From Erpobdella octoculata (Eukaryota > Annelida > Clitellata > Hirudinida > Erpobdellidae): a stretch of 64,000 bases of DNA. Of the stretch, positions 20,106 to 33,942 are shown piece after piece (within the stretch, counting starts at the first letter, position 1; the number at the start of each line of letters is the position of its first letter). The DNA is taken from NCBI GenBank assembly GCA_963978895.1, contig OZ022245.1:5152009-5216008 (forward strand), written 5' to 3'. Made by a program: the position numbers and the translations under genes. A model generated the notes under the pieces. The model saw only the letters and a program-made list of their open reading frames with translations. It ran no database searches and had not been told where the DNA came from.

Positions 20106-21605
20106 ATGTCTCATATCAAAACTGAACTTACAAAATTTGGTGAAACTATATCTGTGAGAGGAATTCCCAAAATATTCAAATCAAAAGATTACGTTTTGAA
20201 AGTAATTTGGCTCTTTTTTGTTTTAGCATGTACGGTTGTTTTGTTCTTTCTTCTTGCTACTCTGTTCAACAAATTCTACAGTTGGCCAACAACGACTAAA
20301 TTTAGCGAGAAACTCGACGGCAAAATTGTTTTTCCAGATATTACTCTTTGCAACATGAACCCTTTTGGAAATGGCTATCCGAATAACCACACTTTTAACG
20401 ACTTCATCACAAAACTAGATGAAGCATTCTTTCCAAATTCCACAACTATGTTTCAGCAAGCGCTAAAATTCGTTGTCCAAAATATGAAAACTGTGCCGTG
20501 GTACATTGTTAACGCGCCAAAAGAATCAAACATCATTCTGAAAGACTGCCCAATGTTTATTGCCGAATGTTTTGTATATTCAGAATCTTGGCAGTATTTG
20601 GAAGAATGCACGGCAAATTTTACTCCACGCTGGAACAAAGACTATTATTCCTGTCAAACCTTTAAAACTCAAAGTTTCATTATACCAACTGAAAAACTAA
20701 TTAAAGGCATAACACTTGTCTTGAACATTGGACCACCAATAACTGATCCGATACCTTTTAGTGCCTCTCTAACAACGTCTCAGGCAAGCGGTGTAAGAAT
20801 AGTCATTCATCCTCAAGGAACTCCTCCCGATTTCAAACAAGGCTTTTCCGTTGGAACTGGAACGGAAAGTGTTGTGAAAATAACTCAGAATATTATCGAA
20901 AGATTGGACAAGCCTTACAATCTTCTTGGCTGTACGACACTAACAAGTATGCCTAACTCTGAAAGTGAAGCTTACTCAAGAGATATCTGTCATCAATATT
21001 GCATGCAGAGTTTACTTGTGAAAAACTGTTTGTGTGTGGCGGATTGGTATGAAATACCGGAAAGTTTAAAGAATGTTTCACTGTGTAATAACTTTACTAT
21101 GTTCGATGGAGTCGAGTATCTCTGTGCACTAGCTTTTTCACCAAATACAAGCATTTGTGATGAAACATGTCTCTTCCCCTGCAAGGAAATCGAGTACACA
21201 AGTTCCATTGAATCATCATCATGGCCACCTGCTTCTATGCAACTTAGCATTTACCAAAAATATTTTGAAAAGTGCATTGAAATGTTCCCGAAAGTTTTGG
21301 AGCGTTATGCTGCTTATGACTATTTTACTAAAAAAAATACTAAGAATATTTTGGATCATGAAAATAATAACAAAACTTACAAAACGTCTGATTTGAATAC
21401 AGTACAAGATTCTATGTTGTTATTAAAAATTGTTTTAGAAAAAAATTATTTTTACTCAGAAGTTAACAAACCTATGTACACTTGGGATGTAATGATCAGT
21501 TTAGTTGGAGGCACGTTGAGTCTCTGGCTGGGAATAACTGTTATGACTGTGGTTGAGTTATTTGAACTGTTTTATCTCATTGTGAAAGGATTTTGCAAAA
21601 AGTAG
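20106..21605 (+). CDS. DEG/ENaC/ASIC-family sodium channel subunit, intronless
   Basis: 499 aa, complete. Short cytosolic N-terminus, TM1 about residues 31-54, then the family motif FPDITLCNMNPF (76-87), a cysteine-rich extracellular domain with CHQYCMQ and CLCVADW-type cysteine clusters, and TM2 near 467-492 (SLVGGTLSLWLGITVMTVVE). The G/S-x-S selectivity filter reads G476-I-T, so the last Ser is Thr. Such channels form homo- or heterotrimers in the plasma membrane and can be gated by protons, peptides or force; the ligand cannot be told here. The start is the ATG at 20106; an upstream in-frame TTG at 20100 is not a eukaryotic start. One exon only. No clear poly(A) signal close by. Confidence 0.9.
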   Translation: MSHIKTELTKFGETISVRGIPKIFKSKDYVLKVIWLFFVLACTVVLFFLLATLFNKFYSWPTTTKFSEKLDGKIVFPDITLCNMNPFGNGYPNNHTFNDFITKLDEAFFPNSTTMFQQALKFVVQNMKTVPWYIVNAPKESNIILKDCPMFIAECFVYSESWQYLEECTANFTPRWNKDYYSCQTFKTQSFIIPTEKLIKGITLVLNIGPPITDPIPFSASLTTSQASGVRIVIHPQGTPPDFKQGFSVGTGTESVVKITQNIIERLDKPYNLLGCTTLTSMPNSESEAYSRDICHQYCMQSLLVKNCLCVADWYEIPESLKNVSLCNNFTMFDGVEYLCALAFSPNTSICDETCLFPCKEIEYTSSIESSSWPPASMQLSIYQKYFEKCIEMFPKVLERYAAYDYFTKKNTKNILDHENNNKTYKTSDLNTVQDSMLLLKIVLEKNYFYSEVNKPMYTWDVMISLVGGTLSLWLGITVMTVVELFELFYLIVKGFCKK

Positions 21606-21639
21606 CTAACAGTTTCATCGGAACAAAAAGTTAAGTTGG

Positions 21640-21920
21640 AAATGTTACTTTATTATAAAACTTTCATTGTTTAGTTTCATATTTTATCAATTAAAAAGTT
21701 TTCTTTGCTAAAATTGACGAACATAAAATTTGCTGTACTGACAAGGTATATCACCAACGCCATGCTTTCCTTATATTACCTTTAACACAGTCAGCGGTAT
21801 TTATATTCGTGCCAATGTTAGTATAAGCTAGGTTGGTCAGTTGTACTTTAATGGTGAAAATATAATGAAACTTTTTACCGGGGTTGTTAATATCAAATTT
21901 CGATGTCGATATTTAATAAT
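21640..21920. other. 3' flank of the DEG/ENaC gene
   Basis: AT-rich, no gene seen. Near 21875 begins a TTGTTAATATC stretch resembling 6423-6440, the left part of a dispersed repeat. Confidence 0.3.
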
Positions 21921-22171
21921 ATCGACGATACATTTTGTTTATCAACGATACAATTTGTTTATCAACGATACAATTTGTTTATCAACGATAGATTTTGTTT
22001 ATCGACGATACATTTTGTTTATCGACGATACATTTTGTTTATCGACGATACCTTTTGTTTATCGACGATACATTTTGTTTATCGACTACACATTTTGTTT
22101 ATCGACAATATATTTTGTTTATAGACAATACATTTTGTTTATCCACGATAAATTTTGTTTATCGATGATAT
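21921..22171 (+). repeat. 20-bp satellite, about 12-13 copies
   Basis: Units of ATCGACGATACATTTTGTTT with single-base variation. A single-copy or short relative occurs at 6450-6520, so the array looks like a local expansion within that dispersed repeat. The 177-aa open frame across it is a by-product. Confidence 0.93.
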
Positions 22172-22199
22172 TTTTGAAAAGTATTGTTAACAATCCTGC

Positions 22200-24045
22200 T
22201 TTTTACCAACGAAGTGGTCTGTTCATAATTTTATTTTCTCATTTACGTACTATTCAGAAAAATTGGCGTGCTATGGCAAAAATAATATTACGTTTTGTGC
22301 TTTTTATTCATTTGTTTCGTCGAAAAAGCACAAACGAGATTTATTTTTTTTGGAATTTTGGGATAATGGTATAGTAAATTAATTCTGGAAACTTCAGTAC
22401 CACACTCAAGTTGTGAAAATTCTTTATATCTTAAATAAATATTAATTTATTCTATCTTCAACAATTGTGTGAAAAGATATTTATTGGAGTACATTGATAA
22501 TTCAATTTTGAAAAGTTTGAAATGTTTTTATTCATTAAATTTTCTAGTTTAAGGTTTGGCTAATTTCAATTAGATATTAACAATTCTAATTATTTTTTTT
22601 CAAGCTTTCAACTTTCGCTGAATGCTATTCATTTATGCTCACAAAGCATACCTATGTGAATTTGTGCTTTATTGTAAACTTTTTTGACATACATTCTGCA
22701 CCTTAGCTTTCGATCAATTCACTTATTTCAACTAAATTCTTCTCTATGCTTAATGTCAAAGGAACTGCCTATAAACATAATTTTTAGTCTATTTTAAATT
22801 ATTTCAATTTAAATTAAATAATTTTATTTTAAGTTTAAAAAATTCTTAAAATAGGTTCTTTAAAATAGTTTTACTGATTCAACCAAATATACAATTATGT
22901 TTAACAAAAAAACTGTTACCGTAAAAATATTTTTTGTGAACTGAAAACAACACTAATAATAAACACAATTTTTACATTTGCTTGGTATCAGCTCGATCTG
23001 TGTTACAAACTTTTTTTTTCAATGAAAATAAGTTTTTGTTTTGAATGCCATTTATGAACAAATCATCACTTAAGTACCATGTAATTTATCAATTTGAACT
23101 GTTTTCTTTCTTCCTTACATTTATTTACTTTGGTGCGTGATGATAAACGTTTTATTTTGTTTCATTTGCAAATGTAATTTACGTCATAAATCTCTTTGAG
23201 AGTATAGACATGTGAATGCACTTTCATATAATGGCATTGACAATGAGGTGAAATCAATTGTTGACGCTACCAACGTTGAATTTTTCGTATGCATTCCATC
23301 ACAAACACAAGCACACAAGCATTGTAAATGTTGTGGAAATTTATACTGCACAAACTGTAACGCAAAGCATGGCGCACAGCAACACAGTTTCCTCGGAATT
23401 GTCAGTTTGTAGATTCCCAGACAAAACAATACTGACGTTATTTTTTGAAAGCACAATTTAACTTGAACTCCTAGCTAATGAAAATTGCTTAATCATATTC
23501 ACTAAATAATGTGCCCAATAATGTTAAAGTAAATTAAGTTAAAACAGTTTCCAAAAATTAGGGTAATAAATAATAATTTTTAAGAAGCATACAAAATAAA
23601 AACAGTTTTTTTCATAAAATCGATCATCTTTTGTTCTGCGTAAGTCATGTGTGACAACTAGAAATTTTCTTTGCCATGCAACACTGCTTCACTAATTTTG
23701 CACACAAAAACAGCATCGAGTGAATGGAGCGAGATCTTGTATATTGTAGACGATACAATTTTAGAACATTTAAAAAAAATAATTATCACATAAATCATTT
23801 TCAATTTTTTTTACCAGGGACAACTAACATTTAGCAAAACAGTTATTCTGTATATGAAAACAAACCGACAAATTTGAAAATATCTAAAATTATTTTGGTT
23901 ATGTTGTCAACAAGTAGTGTTATAAATTATACAATTAAAAACACTTTTAAAAAATGCTCTAAAAAAGCAAAATTTCACAATAAAATTGTATTGTACAATA
24001 ATTATTACTGCCAATATTAAACAAAAGATTTTTATATTTACTACT
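22200..24045. other. Gene-poor AT-rich stretch
   Basis: No gene I can support. A + strand frame near 23213-23412 has HKHCKCCGNLYCTNCNAKHG, which resembles part of a FYVE or B-box zinc finger; it lacks a proper ATG start and splice context, so it is at best an exon relic. Confidence 0.3.
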
Positions 24046-24047
24046 AG

Positions 24048-24303
24048 CTAGTATATCAGAGAATTCCCGGTTTTTATTTTAGTTACTTTTTCTCTAAACT
24101 TCCTTTTCTTTTCTTTTTTGCAAGGCAAAGTTACATGAGAAACACATGTTTAAACTTAGACAAATGAATTAACTTTGATTTAAACTGTTTTTTTTGTTAA
24201 ATTGTTTTAATTTTTTAAATTGTCGTAATTTTGTATATTAAAGATTTATCTAAAAAAACCAAAATAATTTATAAGGCAAAAAAACGTTTGCTGGGTTAGC
24301 TAG
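24048..24303. mobile_element. Possible small element bounded by CTAGCTAGTA / TAGCTAGTA
   Basis: The segment starts ACTAGCTAGTATATCAGAGA with AATTCCCGGTTTT, and ends GCTGGGTTAGCTAGTA just before a TA tract. The start resembles the - strand Helitron ends elsewhere (CTAG next to CCCGG), but no hairpin is intact. Family uncertain. Confidence 0.35.
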
Positions 24304-24304
24304 T

Positions 24305-24306
<2 letters not shown>

Positions 24307-24398
<92 letters not shown>
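24307..24398. repeat. (TA)n microsatellite
   Basis: About 90 bp of TA. Confidence 0.95.
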
Positions 24399-24401
<3 letters not shown>

Positions 24402-24789
24402 TTCTTGTGAGTATGCAAGAATTTCTCTGTTTTATTGTTTGTGCAGATTTAGTGATTGTCTGGAGTATTGAATTGTTGCACATAATTTCTCTGAAGTATT
24501 GAATACTTCATAATTTCCAAAAGTCTTTTTGTCACAACTAATATTTTGTTTATATCAGATGAAAGCTTATCAATTGCTGTTCTAAAGAAATGCACTAAAT
24601 TGGCTTTTCATGTAAAAACTCTTGCATCTATGAAACCGTTCTTTTTTATGCCATAAGGAAAATTCTGCATTGTGCATCCAATTCAATATCACCAATGAAA
24701 CACTTTTGTAAGAATTTATGTCGACTATCAGTAAACAGAAGCAGGAAGCGCACTGAAGAATGAACTTTTTTTACTTTAAAAAAATAAAC

Positions 24790-25799
24790 ACTAAAAAATA
24801 AAAAATAATAAAAAGTATAAAATAGTTTTTTTAAAACAACGCTTGTATACTAATGTACTAAAATGTTAAAAATATTATTAAAGTGTACATATTAACATTT
24901 TTTGAACTAAACTCTTTGTTTGGAAGATTAAAGCGTTGGGCATAGTAGCTTATAGATATTATATAGATAACGCCAGTAGCGTAGCATAGGGGGGCAGGGA
25001 GAGGCGTCTGCCCCCGGGCGTCAGGCTATGGGGGGCCAAAAAGCAAAAGAAAGACAACAATTTCACCAAAGCTTAGTCATTTTTGGGCATGTAAAACAAG
25101 TAAAATTAACAAATTGTAATTTTGGGCTATTTCACACAAGTGATTTCTAAAATGTTCTTGGGTAGGGGCTCACCGAGCTCCGATTATGGCTCGGGCGCCT
25201 CCGGTTCTCTTGGTTTTGGTCGTCTAATTAGGATGACAGTGGAAGATTTTTTATACATTTCCCCCGGACGCCAGATACCCTCGCTACGCCACTGGATAGC
25301 GCCCAACGTTATATTCAAAACAAAACATTTTAATACTACATTAGTATACAAGCGTTGATTTTTTTTTAATATTTTTAAACTTTATATTATTTTTTAGCGT
25401 TGATTTTTTTTAAATATTTTTATACTTTATATTATTTTTTAGCGTTTATTTTTTTATAAATCTAAGTATTATTACTATTTTTTTCATTTTTTAGTGTTTA
25501 AATTTGTTTAAATTTAAAACGGATTAATGTATTTAATGGCACCCATCGAAGTACTAACCAAGCTCGACATTGGGCTGAAACAAACAAACAATGTTGCAAG
25601 TTAATATAAGCGTTGTAATAATTATATATATTATATAAATAACGCCCAACGCTCTTATATTCAAAACAAAAAGTTTAGTTCAAAAAATGTTAATATGTAC
25701 ACTTTAACATTATTTTTAACCTTTTAGTACATTAGTATACGAACGTTGTTTAAAAAAAATTATACTTTATATTATTTTTTATTTTTGAGTGTTTGTTTT

Positions 25800-25800
<1 letters not shown>
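24790..25800. repeat. Diverged inverted repeat, arms about 24.8-24.96 and 25.64-25.8 kb
   Basis: ACATTTTTTGAACTAAACTC near 24896 with GCGTTGGGC at 24930 is matched in inverse by GCCCAACGCTC near 25645 and GTTTAGTTCAAAAAATGT near 25675. Between and beside the arms, two direct copies of a segment with TGTATTTAATGGCACC lie at about 25527 and 25872. An hAT MITE is nested in the interval. Origin unknown. Confidence 0.6.
24974..25294. mobile_element. hAT-type MITE, 321 bp, with target duplication
   Basis: Starts CAGTAGCGTAGC and ends GCTACGCCACTG: inverted ends with one mismatch, of the CAGTGGCGTAGC type common to hAT elements. Flanked by GATAACGC (24966-24973) and GATAGCGC (25295-25302), an 8-bp target duplication with one change. 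No transposase. Confidence 0.85.
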
Positions 25801-27655
<1,855 letters not shown>

Positions 27656-27659
27656 ACTG

Positions 27660-30600
27660 TCGACAGTGTACAATTGCGTAATACCTGATCAGTCATAAAA
27701 ATCTAAAACGTTTTTATCTAAGCTTACTATGCAAAATATCCGATTACATCAAACTTTATGCTGGATTCAATGTTCAAAAACATCACAAGATATTGAAGTT
27801 GGCCTTCGAAGGCAAGGTATAAAATGTAGCGATTTTAATTTGCTTGAACCAAGTTCGATCCAAAGCATTGAATTTTTGTTATTGCTGAGCAGATAGAGTA
27901 ACCGCATTGTCTAATTACCATCTTTATTCATTTACAGCTATTGAGATCCTGACTTGATTGAACTTCCTAATGGTAGATAAAGAAAACGTTTTTTATTTAA
28001 TACCCTGACGGTTTGATAAAAACAAAAAAACGTCATTTTGACGGGCTATTTCTAGTAATAAATTAATGAACAAAAACCTTTTTGCAGATGTTTTTAATTT
28101 TTGAAAAATTGAACAAAAAACTTTTATCATCTTAATCAGCTATGATATTAAATAAAGAATGCATAACAAGTGATTATAATTGAAAAAATCAAAATAGGCT
28201 TTTAAGAAACGCTCTAACAGTGAGAAAATTTCATTGCAAAATCGTATTGTACAAATATTATTCTGGCAAAAATGTTTGTATAACCTATAACGTTGAAAGT
28301 TTTTTAGTTTTTGGTCGTAATAATCACCAAGGACATCCGGACAAGTGAAAGTTAATAAAAGCATATAAAAATCGATTGGCTGCCAAAATGTTTTATATAT
28401 TTTTACGATGTCGTATCGTAAAAAATGTTTTTGAAAATGGTTTAGGTTTTAAAGTCTAATAAATTGTTAAACTATAAATTAATAACCTTGTAGTTTTGTA
28501 ACCATTCTTTCATAATAACAACGTTTTAAAAAATCCAGCATTAACTTGAAATTCACAAAAATGCAAGAAAATGTTTTGAAGAAGCATCTTCCGTTGACAA
28601 CAAATAGGACTTCGATAAATTCACAAATTTTCAAATAAACACACATTTTCAGAAACTAAAATGAGCAGTTAACCTATAAAAAACCTATAAACACCTTAAA
28701 AATGATTTCTCAATTATAAAACAGGAGAAAACAAAATAAGTCAATGCCTCTAAAAATTTTTTTTTTTTAAAGAATACGTCAATCTTGCGTTTACAATCGT
28801 TTCATGCTTAAACGGGACAACGCATGAAAGAAAAATCAAACCTGAAGACACACTTGTTTCACCGATTTGTTGTAAAATGCCTTTAAAATGGTTTAAAAAC
28901 GTACTATATGATCACAATAAAACTGCGGAATCTCTCAGATCTTCCCGCAAGCATATTTAATTTCAAGAAGTTTAAAATTGAAAAAAATCGATGTGCTTTT
29001 GGAGTAAAATTGGAGAAACGTTTATTAAAATTATGAAAACTTTTGATTTCGTTGCTTCTCAAATAAAAAAATTACTTTGATTTAATTTTTATAGCCATTT
29101 TCAGTATTAAACACATTATATAATAGCAATGAAAGAAACATAAGTTTTCGCAAATAAAACACATATTCGCATTTGAATAGCTGCCGACTAACAACAAATA
29201 TATAATTTTAAAAGTTTATTTTCGATAATGAAAACTGTCTATTTTGAATTTCTGAAAAATCAGAACATCACAGCAAAATCTTTCAATACCATGACTCACA
29301 CTTGAGTTTGAATTTAAAAAATTCAAAGTTCTGCAGAAAAGGCAATACAGCTAGTTGTGCATCTACATATCAAATGGAATAGACCATCCTAACATTTAGT
29401 TGAGGCCCATGCCTATGCCGAATTTAGCAATTCTACTTTTAAAACTCACAAAGATTTTTTTATCATAAAATACGTCTATAAAGCTGTTTTATGTCAAACA
29501 TTGTATGTAGAATAAATTTTATCTCACAGATTAAACATCCCATAAGCAAATGTTAACACAAGAACACCGTCTTTGACAAATCCTTGAAGATAAAGTTGCT
29601 CTTGATAAAACTAAACTTATGATTTGTTCCAAATTCACGCCGATACTAGCGAGTCCTGAAGAAACGTCTTTACTTAAAAATCTTGCAGTTTGAAAACGTT
29701 CTAGTCATGTCCAAATCGACACAGTCAGAAAAGTACGTTAAACTAATTTAAAAGAAATGAGGACGTTCTCGACATGACTAAAATTAAAAGTGATCGTTCT
29801 AATGACACGCATTACTTCTATTGATGAAACTGAAAACCTAACATACAACCACAGAACAGTACTTTGAATTCTTATTTAATAAATGTTTATCCCCTATTTG
29901 TTCAGTCATCAATACTAAAAATTCATCAACTCAAGACGTTAACAACTGAAATCCATCATGGTTTGAAACTTAAAAATTACTTAGCACGGGATTAAACATT
30001 TAAAACCTAGAAAATTGGTCAGCACTTACATGACCTTAATTTCATATTTTGAAGTGTAAAAAATGCATTGATCTCAGCCCAGACGCTAGAGACCACAATC
30101 TAAAATGCTCATCAGCACACCGAAAGCCTGGTAAAGTGAAAATCAATGGATAACGTAGAACAAACCAAGTTGATTTTCTTGGTGGATGAGATTCCGCATA
30201 AATGACACTAAAAGCGTAGATAACTTTGCATTTTTGTGACTGATAAAAAGTTTTATTTTTTTAACCTTGACTTCTTTTCAAAGAAACTCTCCAAATACTT
30301 GTTTACATTCACAGAAGTATTGTTACTATGAAGCTTCCGTGAAAAGCGCTATAGAAGTGGTTACGATTGAGTATTCATTTCTTTTTTCCAAAGTCATAGG
30401 GCAGTGGCTTAGGACTTAAAACTGAAATTATTAAATAATAAAATGTTAGTATTGAGCAGCATGGAGTTTTTAAACAAACTTCTTGACCATTTTCAAAATG
30501 ACCTGCTCGGCATTAACCTCTCTAAAGGCATTTACTCAGCTTAAAACAAAAAAAAATAACTCACCTGTAGATTGTGTAATACATTTCTTACTTCAGCCAG

Positions 30601-30700
30601 TTGTGCCTAATTGAATGTTTTGTCGAAAATTTCTAATTGTTAACACGGTGTTTTAAGTAGATTTGATTCCAGTACAGCATCAGTGAAGTTGATGACTCAC
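27660..30700. other. 3-kb AT-rich region without a gene
   Basis: No supported gene. Around 29540-30070 the + strand holds broken frames that faintly resemble the region between endonuclease and RT of LINE ORF2 proteins (for example HHGLKLKNYLARD), with many stops; I regard this as possible but unproven LINE debris. Confidence 0.3.
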
Positions 30701-30706
30701 TTTAAC

Positions 30707-30912
30707 ACCACTATTAGCTGAGTTGGTAAAAGGTTAGCCTTGAACGTGAGAGCTTCACGGTTCGACTCCCACTCACTGCCTAGTAGCCCATGTCAACGGA
30801 AAATTTAGCGGGAAAAATCGTTCTCTCCGTGGGGCATGTAAAAGAACAGCGCCTTTGAACAAAGCGGAAAAGGCGCTCAATAAATTAGCAAACATTTACA
30901 TTTACATTTATT
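30707..30912 (+). mobile_element. tRNA-derived SINE with (ACATTT)n tail
   Basis: A-box TAGCTGAGTTGG (30715-30726) and B-box GGTTCGACTCC (30759-30769), then a body of about 130 bp containing an 8-bp stem hairpin (GCGCCTTT / AAAGGCGC near 30850-30877) and a tail of ACATTT repeats. A different SINE family from those at 8 kb. Confidence 0.8.
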
Positions 30913-31139
30913 ATCCTGTTCGCGTGTATATACCTTTCTCTGAAATATTACCATGCTATCATTATTTTATGACAGATAGGCTGAAACATAATAACCAGAA
31001 AATATTAAAAATGCAATGTTAGTACAATTCAAAGTAAACCCATAATGACTTATTTTGTGTTCCGTTTGCTTATATACTTGTGAAAGAATGTTTTTTGACA
31101 ACTTACCATCAGATTGGGTTAGATTAGTAATTGATTAGA

Positions 31140-32480
31140 TCATTTCCGACCGAAAATTCGGTTCCACGACAAAAAGTTCACAGACAAAATGTTCAACGAC
31201 AAAATGTTCTCGACAAAACGTTCACGACACAACGTTCACGACAAAATGTTCACGACAACATGTTCACAGACAAAATGTTCACAGACAAAATGCTCACAGA
31301 CAAAATGTTCAACGACCAAATGTTCACGACAAAACGTTCACGACAAAATGTTCACACTGAAAAATACACATATTGTTTTATTATGTCAAGATCGCTTGCA
31401 AACTAATTATTAAGTCATATTTTGTGGTGTTTCTGTTCACAATTTGATTTACCTAAGCAGAGTATGTGTGTATGACACTAACACATATTGGCAACAATCA
31501 ACTTATCAAACATTTATTTTAAGTTAACCGTAAAACCAAACATGCAAAAAGCAAAAAATATCGATCAAGATTTATTTCTGTCGTTCACTTAATTAAAATT
31601 GACAAATCAAATGATCTTCAATTTGCTGCTTATTGAGTCTTAACCCAAGTCATCGCTACGTTAATTAGGTAATTAAAGCCGGCTATATTGCTCTTGGAAG
31701 CCAATAACTTCTTAATCGCTAGGCTACAACGATCAAAGCTTATTTCTATCGTTCATTTAATTAAAATTGAAACATCAAATAAATCTCAATTAATAACTAA
31801 TTGCATTTCTTTTTCTTTTCGATCGGAGTATATAAAGATTTTATATTTTGACCCTTTTTTTATCATCGTTCCATTTATTAACTAGTTAATACGGATTGGT
31901 TAATTTTCTCTTGGATACCCTTAACTTTTTAATCTTTAGAATACAGCCATCAAGCCTTCTTTACGTCGTTTGCATATTTGAAATTGAAGATTCAAGCGAT
32001 CTCAAATTTGTAACCAATTGTATTTTCCTATTACAGCTATCTCATCTCATCTGTCATTTTCTTTTCTTCTTACTGAAACAGTTTACAGTACTCCGATCCA
32101 TACTCATCTGGTTGCCATTTGAGTTAGGGGTATAAAAGAGGAAATTAGCATTGCATTTACTATTGTTAACGTTTTATTTGTGCTCATTTCGTGAAACACA
32201 ACATATTTGATCATTTAAAAACTAAACTAGAATTAAAAGTTGCAATCGTGAACATTTTGTCGTGAACGTTGTGTCGTGAACGTTTTGTCGTGAACATTTT
32301 GTCGTTGAATATTTTGTCTGTAAACATTTTGTCTGTGAACATTTTGTGCGTGAACATTTTGTGTGTGAACATTTTTCGTGAACATTTTTCGTGAACGTTT
32401 TGTCGTGAACGTTTTGTCGGGAACATTTTGTCGTTGAACATTTTGTCTGTGAACGTTTTGTCGTGACACCGAAAATTCTT
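31140..32480. mobile_element. Foldback-like element with repeat-built inverted arms
   Basis: Left arm (about 31155-31355) and right arm (about 32237-32470, inverse) each consist of about 15 units of TTCACGACAAAACG, TTCACAGACAAAATG and TTCAACGACAAAATG. Outer ends share CCGAAAATTC followed by GG and CACGACAAAA. The interior (31400-32230) has three diverged copies of a unit of about 200 bp, including TCAAGCTTATTTC-like and TTAATTAAAATTGA motifs. No transposase. The open frames in the arms are repeat translations. Confidence 0.75.
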
Positions 32481-32795
32481 AGACCCACCGCTGTTTATAA
32501 GCTTATTTATTATTAACTTTAAAATAAGCGGGAAGTGTTCAAACTCGCGTTTAATTAGAAATTTTTTTTCTTTATAAACAATAATAAACTCAAATCACCT
32601 CGCGACGTCTTTTGTACATAATACATCCTAGTCATCGTACATGGGCTAGTTAGTTAGACGCTCCTGAGTTCAGTGATACAGTTTTAAAACTTTTAACAAA
32701 GCGTCATGGATTTCAAAACAAAAAATTTTACTGTTTTATAAATTCTTTTAACTTCACCACTAGTCTTGCTTGTGGACAGTCTCAGAAGGGAAAAT

Positions 32796-33934
32796 GGTAA
32801 TCCTGCAGTATAGCGTCCTGAACCGATTTCGATGAAAAAACGGTTTAAAAAACTGTTTAATAGAATAACCATAGAACATTATCAAAACATATTACAAACA
32901 AGTATTTTACAGAAAAACTTACTAAAAACCGACTTTAAGCAAAAATATCCAAAGGCAGTGTTGACACGCGGAATAATACAATTCAAGGAATGAAAAGCAA
33001 GGAAGAGTTAATATTCAAATAAAATAACATAATAAAATAATAAATACATTTTAAAAAGTTACAAATAAATTTTTAATTATTTAAATTTTAAAAAATCAGA
33101 GCGCTGAGTGGAAATTTATCTATGACTGGCGGGGGATCCAGCGTTGCCCGGGGTTTTCCCATTATTTTTCTCTCGCTCCTGTTTCCTTCCCCGCTAGTTT
33201 TCTCGCTCCCGATCGTTTTCCCGCTCCCGATCGTTTTCCCGCTCCCGATAGTTTTCCCGCTCCCGATCGCGTTGCCGTTCCCGGTCGCATTCCCGCTCCC
33301 GATTGCTCTTCTCTTCCTGGTCGCTTTCTCGCTCGCTCTTTCGCTCTCCAAACGATTCTGCTAGCCACATGACCTCTAAAACTCAAAATTTCTGCTCCAA
33401 GAAATATGATAGAAACCGTACCAAAGACAGCCAAGTCGCCAAGTACTTTTACTTTGATATTATTTTAATTTTTCTTGGTGTTCTGTTGCTAATTTATTGT
33501 TTTCAATGTTTTTTTAATTTTTCTTAAGGCAATTTGACATAAAGCGCCGCATTTAAAGAAATGGTTTTAGACATGGAGCGGGTTACTCAACTCGTACTTC
33601 TAAAGCAAACTAATATTTTTCAATTTTTTACTTTCAAAATTTTTTATATTTTTTTTCTTAATTATCTATTTTATTTTAAATGTGTTTAATTTTTATTACC
33701 TTTATTCCTACTGTTCACTTCTATCGCTATTGACAAATAGATCTTCATCGGGAACTACGTTAACTTCGGGAGTAATTTATAAATGTTCTAAAGTGCTATA
33801 ATTTGTGTTTTTTTCAGTTATTTATGTTGTATTTAGTCTTTATTTTCCTTATTTATGTTTTAAATATCATTTACGTTAAAAAACCGGCCATTTTTCATCG
33901 AAATCGGTTCAGGACGCTATACTGCAGGATTACC
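32796..33934. mobile_element. Long-TIR DNA element, 1.14 kb, with 8-bp target duplication
   Basis: Begins GGTAATCCTGCAGTATAGCG and continues TCCTGAACCGATTTCGATGA; the right end is the exact inverse over about 45 bp. Flanked by GGGAAAAT at 32788-32795 and 33935-33942. No transposase; the interior holds a Helitron remnant and AT-rich filler. Superfamily open: 8 bp suggests hAT, the long TIR suggests MULE (9 bp if one more base is counted). Confidence 0.88.
33117..33370 (-). mobile_element. Degenerate Helitron 3' remnant nested in the long-TIR element
   Basis: CTGGCGGGGGATCCAGCGTTGCCCGGGG on the + strand is a decayed form of the CTAGCGGGGTTACCCGGCGT end at 13505, followed by the same CTCGCTCCTGTTTCCTTCC and CCCGCTCCCGATCG low-complexity coding relics. 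Confidence 0.6.
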
Positions 33935-33942
33935 GGGAAAAT

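Noticed and set aside
30715..30775. Possible tRNA gene
   Set aside because: Followed by a SINE body and an (ACATTT)n tail.
31131..31406. CRISPR-like array of short repeats
   Set aside because: Repeats are contiguous without unique spacers, present as an inverted pair, in an animal genome.
32211..32488. Overlapping FTTKRSRQNVH-type open frames
   Set aside because: Translations of the foldback arm word in three frames.
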